From contig JAEYRV010000010.1 of assembly GCA_023435305.1 (NCBI GenBank), positions 75,642 to 139,641 on the forward strand: 64,000 nt of DNA, read 5' to 3'. This DNA is from Bacillota bacterium (lineage in GTDB: Bacteria; Bacillota; Clostridia; Acetivibrionales; DTU013). A model generated the notes under the pieces. It saw only the letters and a list, made by a program, of their open reading frames with translations. It ran no database searches and was not told the origin of the DNA. The position numbers and the translations under genes were made by a program. Positions 34,411-42,990 of the stretch are shown piece after piece (the first letter of the stretch is position 1; the number at the start of each line of letters is the position of its first letter).

Positions 34411-35859
34411 TTACCCTCTGATGCCGTGATGGTCTGGTGCTGTGATGGTCTGGACCTTCAGGGTGTTGGTCGTACCGGCTATACCCATAGGCAGTCCGGC
34501 GGTCAGCACCACCAGATCCCCGTATTTGACAATGCCTGTCTCAATTGCCTTTTCGATAGCATGCTCGAAAAGCTCGTCGCTGGTCTGCCTTTCATCAAAC
34601 AAGATGGGTATGACGCCCCAGGACATGGACAATTGCCTGCATACCTTATCATTTGTTGTACAGCCAATGATGGGGCACGCGGGGCGGAATTTTGAAATCA
34701 GCCTGGCCGTGCTTCCGGATTCCGTCGGCGTGATGATCGCTGCAGCGTCCAAATCGTGGGCCGTTGTACAGGTGGCGCGGCTGATGGCATTGGGCACATT
34801 CAATATAGTTTCCGAAGGCTCCATTTGATTAAAGCGCTTCTTATAATGAATCGCAGCTTCGGTGCTTTCCGCGATTTTTGCCATTGTTCTGACACTTTCA
34901 ACAGCATAATTCCCCACTGATGTCTCCCCTGAGAGCATGATAGCGCTTGTCCCGTCATAAATAGCATTGGCAACGTCGCTGATCTCGGCTCTGGTAGGCC
35001 TGGGTCGGGTGATCATGGAATCCAGCATCTGGGTTGCGGTAATTGATTTTTTCCCATAAAACATGGCCTTCTTTATGAGCATCTTCTGTATTCTGGGAAG
35101 CTCATTATAGTTGATCTCGACGCCCATATCACCCCTTGCGACCATGATCCCGTCACTGACCGTCAGAATTTCATCAATGTTGTTAACGCCCTCTTCATTT
35201 TCTATCTTGGCTATGATTTGGATATCCTGAGCATTATTCTCTTCAAGGATCCTTCTGATATCCATGACATCTGCCGCCGTCCGGGTAAATGAAGCCGCTA
35301 TATAATCAAAGTCATTTCTGACCGCAAAAAGGATATCCTGCGCATCCTTTTCACTGAGATAGGCCATATCCAGCTTTGCCCCCGGCACATTAACACTCTT
35401 TTTATCCTTGATGACACCACTGTTCATGACCCTGCATATGACATCCGTGGCCGTACATTCAACTACGATCATCTCAACAAGGCCATCATCTATAAGTATC
35501 CTGTCGTCTTTTTTTACGACCTTAGGTAGATTTTTGTAATTTACATGAACCTTGTCCTTAGTGCCCGTATATTCCTCGGTAGTTAATGTAAATAAATCAT
35601 TAGGGTGCAGTTCTACTCCGCCGGTCCCAAACTGCCCAATCCTTATTTCCGGCCCTTTGGTGTCTAAAAGCAGGGCAATAGGCTTCCCCATTTCTTCCCT
35701 GACCTTTTTGAGCATGATTACGCGATTTAAGTGCTCCTCGTGGCTGCCGTGGGAAAAATTCAGCCTGGCCACGTCCATTCCTTCATTTATTAGCTCCCTC
35801 AGCGCCTGTTCACTTTCAACAGCCGGGCCAAGGGTGCAGATTATTTTAGTTTTCCTCAT
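34411..35859 (-). CDS. pyk: Pyruvate kinase
   Basis: The 482-residue enzyme converts phosphoenolpyruvate and ADP to pyruvate and ATP, the last glycolytic step. Family landmarks are present: KIICTLGPAV, ARLNFSHGSHEEH, LLDTKGPEIR, the active-site IIAKIENEEGV, GIMVARGDMGVEI, and ATQMLDSMITRPRPTRAEISDVANAI. It is the short form without the C-terminal PEP-utiliser domain found in Bacillus pyruvate kinase. No phosphofructokinase gene is adjacent on this side. Confidence 0.97.
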   Translation of the reverse strand: MRKTKIICTLGPAVESEQALRELINEGMDVARLNFSHGSHEEHLNRVIMLKKVREEMGKPIALLLDTKGPEIRIGQFGTGGVELHPNDLFTLTTEEYTGTKDKVHVNYKNLPKVVKKDDRILIDDGLVEMIVVECTATDVICRVMNSGVIKDKKSVNVPGAKLDMAYLSEKDAQDILFAVRNDFDYIAASFTRTAADVMDIRRILEENNAQDIQIIAKIENEEGVNNIDEILTVSDGIMVARGDMGVEINYNELPRIQKMLIKKAMFYGKKSITATQMLDSMITRPRPTRAEISDVANAIYDGTSAIMLSGETSVGNYAVESVRTMAKIAESTEAAIHYKKRFNQMEPSETILNVPNAISRATCTTAHDLDAAAIITPTESGSTARLISKFRPACPIIGCTTNDKVCRQLSMSWGVIPILFDERQTSDELFEHAIEKAIETGIVKYGDLVVLTAGLPMGIAGTTNTLKVQTITAPDHHGIRG

Positions 35860-35989
35860 TTTTCACAAACCTCTCCATCTATTTCAAAATACCACATCAT
35901 ATCTTTACCACCAATTGACCTTCTGAATAACATCAGTATTATACCACAAGCTTTGGCAATATCAATTTAAGTTTATTTATTGGAATAAC

Positions 35990-36028
35990 TTGACATCGCC
36001 CCACAATACTGATATCATAATGATATCA
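35990..36028 (+). promoter_or_regulatory. Promoter with twin palindromes ahead of the SPFH gene
   Basis: TTGACA (35990-35995), a 17-base spacer and TATCAT (36013-36018) form the promoter. Two copies of the palindrome TGATATCA (36010-36017 and 36021-36028), 11 bases apart, overlap the -10 box and start point. This is the layout expected for a ribbon-helix-helix repressor binding two adjacent sites, and a small protein of that type is encoded in the same operon. Confidence 0.65.
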
Positions 36029-36061
36029 TATAGATATATAAATATATTGGAGGTTCGCATT

Positions 36062-37078
36062 ATGGAAATGGAAAATAAATCGAATTCAAATGAAATCGAG
36101 CTAAAAGCAAGAAACGGCATGGGTATCCTGATACTCTGCATTTTGCTTATGCTTATCGACATAGCAGCGCTTATTTATGGCATTGTACTTCTTGAAAGTG
36201 GAAACTCAGTTACAGGCGGTATTATTTTCACTGCAGCCATTCTCTATTTCTGTGTTTCATGGATACCCTTCAGGGGATTGAAAATATTAAAGCCGCAGGA
36301 AGCCCTTGTCCTCACACTATTCGGAAAGTACATCGGCACTCTCAAGGGCGAAGGGTTTTATTACGTGAATCCCTTTGTATCAGCTGTTAATCCGTCTACC
36401 GGAAAGGGTATGGCAACGGGGACAGATGATCAGAATCCTACAGTGCAGGTCAATCCCTCAGGAACTGTCAACATGAATGTATCTTTCAGCAAGATCATCT
36501 CCTTAAAGGCTATGACCTTGAACAATAATAAGCAGAAGGTCAACGATGCTCTTGGAAATCCGATTGAAATCGGTATCGTAGTTATCTGGCGTGTGATCGA
36601 TACAGCCAAGGCAGTATTCAATGTCGATAATTACAAGGCTTTTCTCTCCATACAAAGCGATTCGGCATTGCGCAATATCGCAAGGCTTTATCCATATGAT
36701 GTATCAGAGATAGGCGAGGAAATGACCCTGAGAGGAAGCAGCCAGGAGGTAGCTGACAAACTCAAGGCTGAAATCCAGCATAGAGTCGAAATAGCAGGCA
36801 TTGAAGTGATCGAAGCCAGGATCACGCATCTGGCTTATGCACCGGAGATAGCAGCAGCAATGCTTCAAAGGCAGCAGGCTTCCGCCATTATCGATGCAAG
36901 AAAAATGATAGTTGACGGCGCAGTAGGCATGGTGGAAATGGCTCTCGAGAAGCTGAATGAAAACAACATCGTCCAGTTGGATGAGGAAAGAAAGGCAGCT
37001 ATGGTCAGCAATCTTTTAGTTGTACTTTGTGGTAATAAAGATGCTCAGCCCATAGTAAACAGCGGGTCGATCTACTGA
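36062..37078 (+). CDS. SPFH/band 7 domain membrane protein
   Basis: The ATG at 36062 follows TTGGAGG. The 338-residue protein has two N-terminal helices (GILILCILLMLIDIAALIYGI, GIIFTAAILYFCVSWIPF) and a band 7 domain (LKPQEALVLTLFGKYIGTLKGEGFYYVNPF to VIEARITHLAYAPEIAAAML, with the LQRQQASAIIDARK helix). SPFH proteins form membrane-associated cages or scaffolds. Many close relatives in Gram-positive bacteria are followed by a tiny ribbon-helix-helix-type gene, as here: the next ATG is one base after the stop codon. Confidence 0.92.
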   Translation: MEMENKSNSNEIELKARNGMGILILCILLMLIDIAALIYGIVLLESGNSVTGGIIFTAAILYFCVSWIPFRGLKILKPQEALVLTLFGKYIGTLKGEGFYYVNPFVSAVNPSTGKGMATGTDDQNPTVQVNPSGTVNMNVSFSKIISLKAMTLNNNKQKVNDALGNPIEIGIVVIWRVIDTAKAVFNVDNYKAFLSIQSDSALRNIARLYPYDVSEIGEEMTLRGSSQEVADKLKAEIQHRVEIAGIEVIEARITHLAYAPEIAAAMLQRQQASAIIDARKMIVDGAVGMVEMALEKLNENNIVQLDEERKAAMVSNLLVVLCGNKDAQPIVNSGSIY

Positions 37079-37079
37079 T

Positions 37080-37262
37080 ATGGCTGTGAATAATAATGAT
37101 GGAGAGAAGAAGCAGGTCCTGCTGCGTTTATCCCCCACATTGTGGAAAGAGCTGGCATCGTGGGCTGAAGATGACTTCCGCTCTATAAACGGGCAGATCG
37201 AATATCTTCTTTCCGAAGCAGTTAAGAAACGTAAAAAACTATCACAGGATACTGATGTGTAA
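37080..37262 (+). CDS. Small ribbon-helix-helix-like (Arc family) protein
   Basis: The 60-residue protein begins one base after the SPFH stop codon, so it is translationally coupled. The sequence KQVLLRLSPTLWKELASWA then EDDFRSINGQIEYLLSEAVK matches the beta-strand, helix, helix pattern of Arc/MetJ-type DNA-binding proteins (RLSPTLWKEL strand and SINGQIEYLL helix B). It may repress its own operon through the two TGATATCA sites at 36010-36028; that is inference. A function as a protein-protein adaptor for the SPFH cage is an alternative. Confidence 0.8.
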   Translation: MAVNNNDGEKKQVLLRLSPTLWKELASWAEDDFRSINGQIEYLLSEAVKKRKKLSQDTDV

Positions 37263-37277
37263 TGCCGTGTATATAAC

Positions 37278-37922
37278 TTAGATTCCCGGGCCCTGGCGCC
37301 CGGGACTTTTCCATGGCAACCCGGAGCTTCTCCCCGCTCTCATTTCTTTATAAAGCAACCAGACTCCATAGAAACCACATATCAGCAGAATAATATCCTC
37401 ATATGCCTGGAATATGACAGACTTTATCCCTGTCAATCCCCAGATTGTCAATAACGCCAATAACAAGAGCTTCTTCTTTTTATACCCGGAATACACAACA
37501 ATACTTAAACTAATAACAGGGCATGGCATTATGTGTGTTACCATCCTTGGAAACTCACTTCCCAGCAAAATAGATACTAATGGATAGAACACATATAATA
37601 ACAACAATGCCACCTGAAGAGCATTTGGTTTTGCTAATTTATCGCTCCTGTTCTTATAACTCTCATACAAAAACAAGACTCCGACAAATATGTATAGCGG
37701 AAATGCAAAAAACTTCTGAATCGGTTCCGTCCCATGCAATCCAAAAAACACAATACCAATATACAGATTAACTACACCCAGTGTAAATTTTGCTATCCAC
37801 TTATTCTTACCGGTGTAAGCCAGAAACAGAGCTATTACCTCGAATATCAATAATATAATCTGAAAAAATATTGTTTGTTGATTGTATTCTCCGATAATAT
37901 TCCAAAATATCGTTGCATCCAT
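37278..37922 (-). CDS. DUF6064-like membrane protein
   Basis: The ATG at 37922 is used (MDATIFW, GGAG site upstream). The 214-residue protein has about six hydrophobic helices and the DUF6064 feel: FWNIIGEYNQQTIFFQIILL at the N-terminus, NLYIGIVFFGLHGTEPI, FVGVLFLYES, HIMPCPVISLSIVVY. The family is unstudied. The last residues (SPGRQGPGI) are encoded by the stem of the GC-rich hairpin at 37282-37303, so the C-terminus may be a read-through extension. It converges with the small ribbon-helix-helix gene. Confidence 0.75.
   Translation of the reverse strand: MDATIFWNIIGEYNQQTIFFQIILLIFEVIALFLAYTGKNKWIAKFTLGVVNLYIGIVFFGLHGTEPIQKFFAFPLYIFVGVLFLYESYKNRSDKLAKPNALQVALLLLYVFYPLVSILLGSEFPRMVTHIMPCPVISLSIVVYSGYKKKKLLLLALLTIWGLTGIKSVIFQAYEDIILLICGFYGVWLLYKEMRAGRSSGLPWKSPGRQGPGI
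37280..37310. terminator. GC-rich hairpin between convergent genes
   Basis: TCCCGGGC and GCCCGGGA form a strong stem followed on the plus strand by CTTTTCC. It probably ends the SPFH operon. It overlaps the last codons of the minus-strand DUF6064 gene. Confidence 0.6.
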
Positions 37923-37986
37923 ATTAACAAATCTCCTTGTTGTCTTATTGCTTAACCTCATAGTCATTGGCAGGCGGTGTAACGAT

Positions 37987-40101
37987 TTAATTCCAATGAA
38001 CATTACCGACATGATCTACAGGTGACTTGTCGTTTATATTATTTCCGGCCAAATCTACATTTTCCAGACTCGTCAACTTCTTCAGACTGCTGATGTCGCT
38101 GATTTTGTTAGACGCCAGGTTTAGGTCCTCCAGCCTCTGAAGCTTTGCCAAACTGCTGATATCCCTTATTTTATTATTACTGAGATCAAGTTCCCTCAAA
38201 TCCGCCAAATCGCCTAGGCCGCTTATGTCGCTGATCATGTTGCCGGACAAATCAAGTTTTCTCAGCTTTTTAAGTCCCTTAAGATAACTGATGTCAGTGA
38301 TCTGATTATCACTGCAATACAGCTTTGTCAGGTCTCTAAAATGTACGATATCTTCCAGGCTCTTTATATCTTTGCCGGACAGATCCAGCTCGGTCACATT
38401 GAGCAAATAGCTGTTATAAAAATCGGAGACTGGCATTCCCAACTGGCTTCTTACCGCCAGCTCAACTCCCTTGTCTTTAAAGAATACCCGTTCATCCAAC
38501 GAAGGATCCCATACCTGCTTTACTTTACCGGATTCCCTGATCTGGCTGACATAATCAGCAATCGCAGTGTCCCTGTCTGTTTCTCCGTCGATAAGAGCCT
38601 GTATCTTATCTATCCATCCGCCATAAATGTTAAGTTCGTTGTAAATATATCTGTGCAGCCCTTTCGATCCCTTCAATGCATCATACACTAACGGGTTTAT
38701 GTTTTGCCCACCCAGAATGCTACGGCTGCCATCCACCTTTTTCATGACCGCCCCGGAGCTGACAGACATTTTTGCATCATTATATACGAAACCGCTTTCG
38801 CCATTTGCCAAACTATATTGATATCCACTGTCGGAGCTGTCGAGTGTGATCCACTCAACAAGCGGCCCCAGCAAATCCTTGTTTGGCGAATTCTTGCTTA
38901 CCAAAATGCCCGTACCATAAGGTATCCGGGTGTTGAACGGAGGAATGCATACAGCCCAGTCACCCGCTGTTTCTTCAATCCCCATGAATTGGAACACATC
39001 AGTATATGTTACAAATCCAAACACCTTATCGTTTTTCCCGTTCAGGTCATCCCGCCATTCATCAAACCATGGCTTGGTATATTTTATATAATCGTTATCA
39101 AGCAAATACTTTGAAACATCCATGAATTTCACCCACTCCGGATCTGCTTCAAAGCTTTCGACCGGCCCCGTGATAAATGCAGGAGAAGAATCCAGCAAAT
39201 ATTCGAGATCACGGAATCCGGGCACTATGTAATATCCGCTCTTTCTAAGTTTTTTTGCCGCTTCAATAAACTTATCCCATTTTTGCGTACCTGCTCCGAT
39301 GATGGCGGCGATCCTGTCCGGGTCGTCCGTACCGAATACTTCCTTTGCAACAGAGCGGCGGTACATAAATAATGTCGTCTCCGCCAGATAAGGAAGGGCA
39401 ATCAACTCGCCATCGGGATTTGATCCATCCTCTATCAGGCACTGTGGAATTTCAGCCTTCCTCAGTGCTGCGTCAACATCGATCCCAAGCTCCTTGTAGG
39501 TACACGCAAAGTTCGAATATTCACCTTTTATATATTGCGGCCCATAGGCGGCCGGTAAGCAATACATGTCCAGCTTGCTCCCGTCACCGCTGTTTAGCGC
39601 TTCACTTGCCATGGAAACAATATCTACCGAACTGTATAACGATGCATCTGTGTAGAAATTTACAGTGTAGTCGAAGTCCCAATGCTTATCGGCATATAGC
39701 TTGATTATCCGATCAAGGTCCCGATCGGTAGAATAAACATTTATGCGGGTCACGCCGGGATGTTCATCGTTTGCCTGGTCGGCCGGATTAGCCGGATTGG
39801 TCGGATCGGCCGGATTCTGTCCGGCTACGCCCTGTCCATCGCCCGATGTGCTGCCTGATGCGCCGCCCGATGTGCCGCCTGATGTGCCGGCTGGCTCCTG
39901 TCCGGCTGCACCCTGTCCTTCGCCCGCCGCCGCACCGTCTGCCGCTGCACCATCCGAATTCTGCCCGGCATCTATCTCAGCAACTGTATCCTGGCCCCTA
40001 TTCCCGACCGCAAAAATAAACCCCACCACAAAAACCGCAATCACAATGAGGCCTATAGCACCTGCAATTATATACTTTTTCATTGTAGATTTAAGTTTCA
40101 T
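37987..40101 (-). CDS. Membrane-anchored solute-binding protein with leucine-rich repeats
   Basis: The ATG at 40101 follows GCAGGAGGAAGG. The 704-residue protein has an N-terminal helix (YIIAGAIGLIVIAVFVVGFIF), a Gly/Ser/Thr/Pro low-complexity linker of about 90 residues, a family-1-type solute-binding domain (about 125-545: LDMYCLPAAYGPQYI, LFMYRRSVAKEVFGTDDPD, DWAVCIPPFNTR, SPNKDLLGPLVEWITLD) and about five to six SDS22/internalin-type leucine-rich repeats (about 575-695: LTKLYCSDNQITDISYLKGL, LRELDLSNNKIRDISSLAKL). It ends in DKSPVDHVGNVHW. The fusion of an ABC-type binding domain to LRRs without a transporter is unusual. Its closest relative here is at 44542-46770. Confidence 0.87.
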   Translation of the reverse strand: MKLKSTMKKYIIAGAIGLIVIAVFVVGFIFAVGNRGQDTVAEIDAGQNSDGAAADGAAAGEGQGAAGQEPAGTSGGTSGGASGSTSGDGQGVAGQNPADPTNPANPADQANDEHPGVTRINVYSTDRDLDRIIKLYADKHWDFDYTVNFYTDASLYSSVDIVSMASEALNSGDGSKLDMYCLPAAYGPQYIKGEYSNFACTYKELGIDVDAALRKAEIPQCLIEDGSNPDGELIALPYLAETTLFMYRRSVAKEVFGTDDPDRIAAIIGAGTQKWDKFIEAAKKLRKSGYYIVPGFRDLEYLLDSSPAFITGPVESFEADPEWVKFMDVSKYLLDNDYIKYTKPWFDEWRDDLNGKNDKVFGFVTYTDVFQFMGIEETAGDWAVCIPPFNTRIPYGTGILVSKNSPNKDLLGPLVEWITLDSSDSGYQYSLANGESGFVYNDAKMSVSSGAVMKKVDGSRSILGGQNINPLVYDALKGSKGLHRYIYNELNIYGGWIDKIQALIDGETDRDTAIADYVSQIRESGKVKQVWDPSLDERVFFKDKGVELAVRSQLGMPVSDFYNSYLLNVTELDLSGKDIKSLEDIVHFRDLTKLYCSDNQITDISYLKGLKKLRKLDLSGNMISDISGLGDLADLRELDLSNNKIRDISSLAKLQRLEDLNLASNKISDISSLKKLTSLENVDLAGNNINDKSPVDHVGNVHWN

Positions 40102-40362
40102 ACCTTCCTCCTGCGATTTGCCAAAGGCTCGATAGAGGCCTCTCCAGCCAACATCGAAAAATGGCTTTATAGCTAATATTTCATTGTTTCTATTTATTGC
40201 ATCCATCTGGCAAAGCTTTACATATATTCATTATAACACTTGCTGCATTTTTGCCAATTGTCTGTCCGTATGTATTCCGGCTTTATACGAAAACCCAGGC
40301 AGTGTATTGCCAACCACCATGGGTTCTATTTGTCATCAGCGACGTATTTCTTATCATTACAT

Positions 40363-40502
40363 GAGCACGGTGCACAAAATTTGAAGTTGTGGGGTTTTTT
40401 GCTGCGTTTGAGTCTACATAAATCTGAAAGCAAATGCGTTATACCCCTTTGGCTTCAAAAATATAGTGATTATTTCCCCACAACCTCGTTTTTTGTGCAC
40501 CG
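40363..40502. repeat. Hairpin element C
   Basis: GAGCACGGTGCACAAAATTT plus GAAGTTGTGGGG (40363-40395) pairs with TTTCCCCACAACCTCG plus TTTTTTGTGCACCG (40472-40502) around a 75-base centre holding GTCTACATAAATCT. The first 17 bases are identical to arm units of element B at 33562. The central 14-mer is shared with element A at 8839. It lies between two divergent envelope-protein genes. Confidence 0.85.
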
Positions 40503-40526
40503 TCGTATGTTTATTTCCTAGTTCCA

Positions 40527-40694
40527 GCGCCATCCCGTACTCCTACACCATCCTGCACTCCAACGCCGTCCTGTGCTCCAGCGCCATCCCGTACTCCTGC
40601 ACCATCCCATACTCCTGCGCCATCCCATACTCCTGCGCCATCCTGCACTCCAACGCCGTCCTGTGCTCCTGCGCCATCCCGTGCTCCTGCGCCC
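40527..40694. repeat. 18-bp tandem repeat, nine copies
   Basis: Units like GCGCCATCCCGTACTCCT start every 18 bases from 40527 and run to 40688, with a short partial copy after. The array sits in the leader of the SLH gene. Both strands are open through it because 18 is a multiple of three, but no start signals support translation. Confidence 0.92.
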
Positions 40695-40789
40695 TTGGAA
40701 AAAACAAACTGGCGAAACAAACAAATTGCAACTATATGCCAATTATAGTAATATATCTATATAAACATAACTATTATGGATGTGATTAT

Positions 40790-42457
40790 ATGTTCAATCG
40801 AATCAGAGTATCGGTTATCGCTATTGTTATAATGCTGCTGGCTGTTCAGACGCCAGTCTTTGCTGCTACAAACAATACAAACAATACATACAATACATAC
40901 AATATCAAGTATGAGGATTATGCGGCCAAGCTGAAGGAACTGGGAGTGTTCAAAGGCACCGGCTCCGGATTCGAGTTGGACAGAGAGCTCACAAGGCTGG
41001 AGGCGGCAGTCATGTTCGCCAGACTGCTCGGCGCAGAGGCGAAGGCCACCGAATCGAAGTACACTCATCCGTTCAAGGATGTGCCGGGATGGGCAAGTGA
41101 TATTGTTGGTTATCTATACAATCAAAAGCTTACCAACGGGACAAGCGCATCCACTTTCGGATCCAATGACACCATAGGGGCGGATGCATATTTTACATTC
41201 ATACTCAGATCATTGGGTTACAATGATGCACAGGGCGACTTCAAATGGAACAAGGCACTCGATTTCGCCCAGGAAAATGCCCTCTTGCAGGAATCCGCAG
41301 TGAAGGAATTCCGTTCTGATATCTTTTTGCGGGATCATGTGGCAAAAATAAGCTACGATGCACTTAACATGCCGGTTAAAGGAAGCGGCGAGCTGACATT
41401 GGCAGAGAAGCTTGTGGCCTCGGGTGCACTAGACCCAAATACTGCTGAATCTATCGGTCTGAGAAATTCGACTGAAGAAGAAAACAGCGATAAAAACGCT
41501 GATCCTGTCAGCGATCATGTTGACATATATGCAGAGGATCATTTCGGTCCGAACGTTCAGATCCTGTACCGTTCGCCGAGGCAGTTCAGCACTACTGTCA
41601 GCGACATCGACTGGGTAAATGAAGCAAAACCTGCAGCAGAATACTTTACCAACACGACCGGAGATCCTTCACAGGATACCGAGGTCATCCGCATTCTCCG
41701 ACAGGTCTATGAGAAATATATGAACACAGGCTTTAATGGAGGCACCGACGCGCTATTAGAGCTGGTGCATGCTAAATCTCCGCATATGAGAGAGTTATCA
41801 TCGATATATTCGGATGATCCTTTGTATAGGTTTTCATTCGAATACATCCCCGACAGGATCATATCAGTCTGGAAAAATGACAGATCGGAAGCTGTCTGTG
41901 TAATAGTAAAAGGAGCAGGAAGGAAAACAAGTCATGTAAATAGAACCGGAAAGGAAGACGGCGAGATAACTGTCGAAACAGCTGATTATCCCAGCTGTGA
42001 AATAATGATAAAGGTTGACGGAAAATGGAAATATTTTGGTAAAACGCTCACGAACTATTCTCCGGAGGAGCTGATGTTGCCCCAGTCCTCTTCAGCCGGG
42101 TCCTGGGAAACTCAGCTGAACATGCCGCATCTGACTAAAGGTCTCACTATTGAAATAAAAGATGGGATGGCAATTCTTAAGATTGATAGAAGCGCGCTTC
42201 CTGATAAAGCAAAGGACTTCAAGAAAATAAACATTGATATCATAAGCTCCAACAGACAGTTTTCGCTGTCAGATGCCATTTACACAATGCTCGGCAATAG
42301 CTATACATATGATGATTCAACAGGTTTCGTCATCGGGACCCGTGATGGCCAGTGGGATACTGATCTCAATTCAGCGCTTGTTGTTCTGCACAACGACAGC
42401 GATACACCCTTTGCAAACCAGCTCGGATACTTTATTACGACTATCGAAACAAAATAG
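40790..42457 (+). CDS. S-layer-homology (SLH) domain exported protein
   Basis: The ATG at 40790 opens a good signal peptide (MFNRIRVSVIAIVIMLLAVQ, cleavage after VFAA); the longer frame upstream is translated 18-bp repeat. In the 555-residue product, SLH modules occupy about 40-215 (YAAKLKELGVFKGTGSGFEL, RLEAAVMFARLLG, HPFKDVPGWASDIVGYLYN, DAYFTFILRSLGY), which bind secondary cell-wall polymer. The remaining 340 residues have no domain I recognise. A terminator follows the stop. It lies divergent to the LRR solute-binding gene. Confidence 0.9.
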   Translation: MFNRIRVSVIAIVIMLLAVQTPVFAATNNTNNTYNTYNIKYEDYAAKLKELGVFKGTGSGFELDRELTRLEAAVMFARLLGAEAKATESKYTHPFKDVPGWASDIVGYLYNQKLTNGTSASTFGSNDTIGADAYFTFILRSLGYNDAQGDFKWNKALDFAQENALLQESAVKEFRSDIFLRDHVAKISYDALNMPVKGSGELTLAEKLVASGALDPNTAESIGLRNSTEEENSDKNADPVSDHVDIYAEDHFGPNVQILYRSPRQFSTTVSDIDWVNEAKPAAEYFTNTTGDPSQDTEVIRILRQVYEKYMNTGFNGGTDALLELVHAKSPHMRELSSIYSDDPLYRFSFEYIPDRIISVWKNDRSEAVCVIVKGAGRKTSHVNRTGKEDGEITVETADYPSCEIMIKVDGKWKYFGKTLTNYSPEELMLPQSSSAGSWETQLNMPHLTKGLTIEIKDGMAILKIDRSALPDKAKDFKKINIDIISSNRQFSLSDAIYTMLGNSYTYDDSTGFVIGTRDGQWDTDLNSALVVLHNDSDTPFANQLGYFITTIETK

Positions 42458-42484
42458 GATCATCCACATTTCGAAAAAAAAATG

Positions 42485-42512
42485 AGGAATGCGACATCAG
42501 CATTCCTTTGTA
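42485..42512 (+). terminator. Terminator of the SLH gene
   Basis: AGGAATGC and GCATTCCT form an eight-pair stem followed by TTGT. The T tract is short. Confidence 0.6.
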
Positions 42513-42524
42513 ACCATACGCTTC

Positions 42525-42938
42525 TCATGGAGCTTGTATTTGAGTATCTCTCATTTCGATCTCAGTGCCTTCCGGCGCAATGATCTTAAATAAATACCCA
42601 TCCTCTACCTTATATATTTCTTCTCCATTCCTAACTTTGAAGCTGTGGTAACCCAATGCCGTTATTCTCTTATATTCATCATGAACGTTATCTACTATAA
42701 AGCACAGATGGGTTATGCCTTCATTCATCGGATCCCAGCGGCCCAAAGCTTCACCCGCTTTACCTGTTTGCAGTTCTATCATAAACGTCCCAAGGCTCAG
42801 CCATGTATTATAATGACGTCCATGGAAATTCGCTGTTTCTTTAACCAATCTGAATCCCAGAATTTCTGTGTAAAAACGAAGTGATTCTTCATATTTTGAG
42901 GTTTGTATACATACATGGTGTATCATTTTTCTGCTCAT
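42525..42938 (-). CDS. VOC (glyoxalase/bleomycin resistance) family protein
   Basis: The ATG at 42938 follows GGAAGGAA. The 137-residue protein has paired beta-alpha-beta-beta-beta modules of the vicinal oxygen chelate fold: MIHHVCIQTSKYEESLRFY with metal His, WLSLGTFMIELQTG with Glu, GITHLCFIVDNVHDEYKRI with His, and FKIIAPEGTEIEM with Glu. All four metal ligands appear present. It may be a lactoylglutathione-lyase-like enzyme or a binding protein; the substrate is unknown. The AraC gene lies 52 bases upstream on the same strand. Confidence 0.9.
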   Translation of the reverse strand: MSRKMIHHVCIQTSKYEESLRFYTEILGFRLVKETANFHGRHYNTWLSLGTFMIELQTGKAGEALGRWDPMNEGITHLCFIVDNVHDEYKRITALGYHSFKVRNGEEIYKVEDGYLFKIIAPEGTEIEMRDTQIQAP

Positions 42939-42990
42939 AGCAAATTCCTTCCGTAACATCATTTATGACATACGCTCGACCATATCTGCA

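Noticed and set aside
40511..40742. Three overlapping minus-strand ORFs with GAGVWDG-like repeats
   Set aside because: They read the 18-bp DNA repeat; the period is divisible by three so all frames stay open. No start signals.
40466..40789. N-terminal extension of the SLH protein frame
   Set aside because: It translates hairpin element C and the 18-bp repeat, while a good ribosome site and signal peptide start at 40790.
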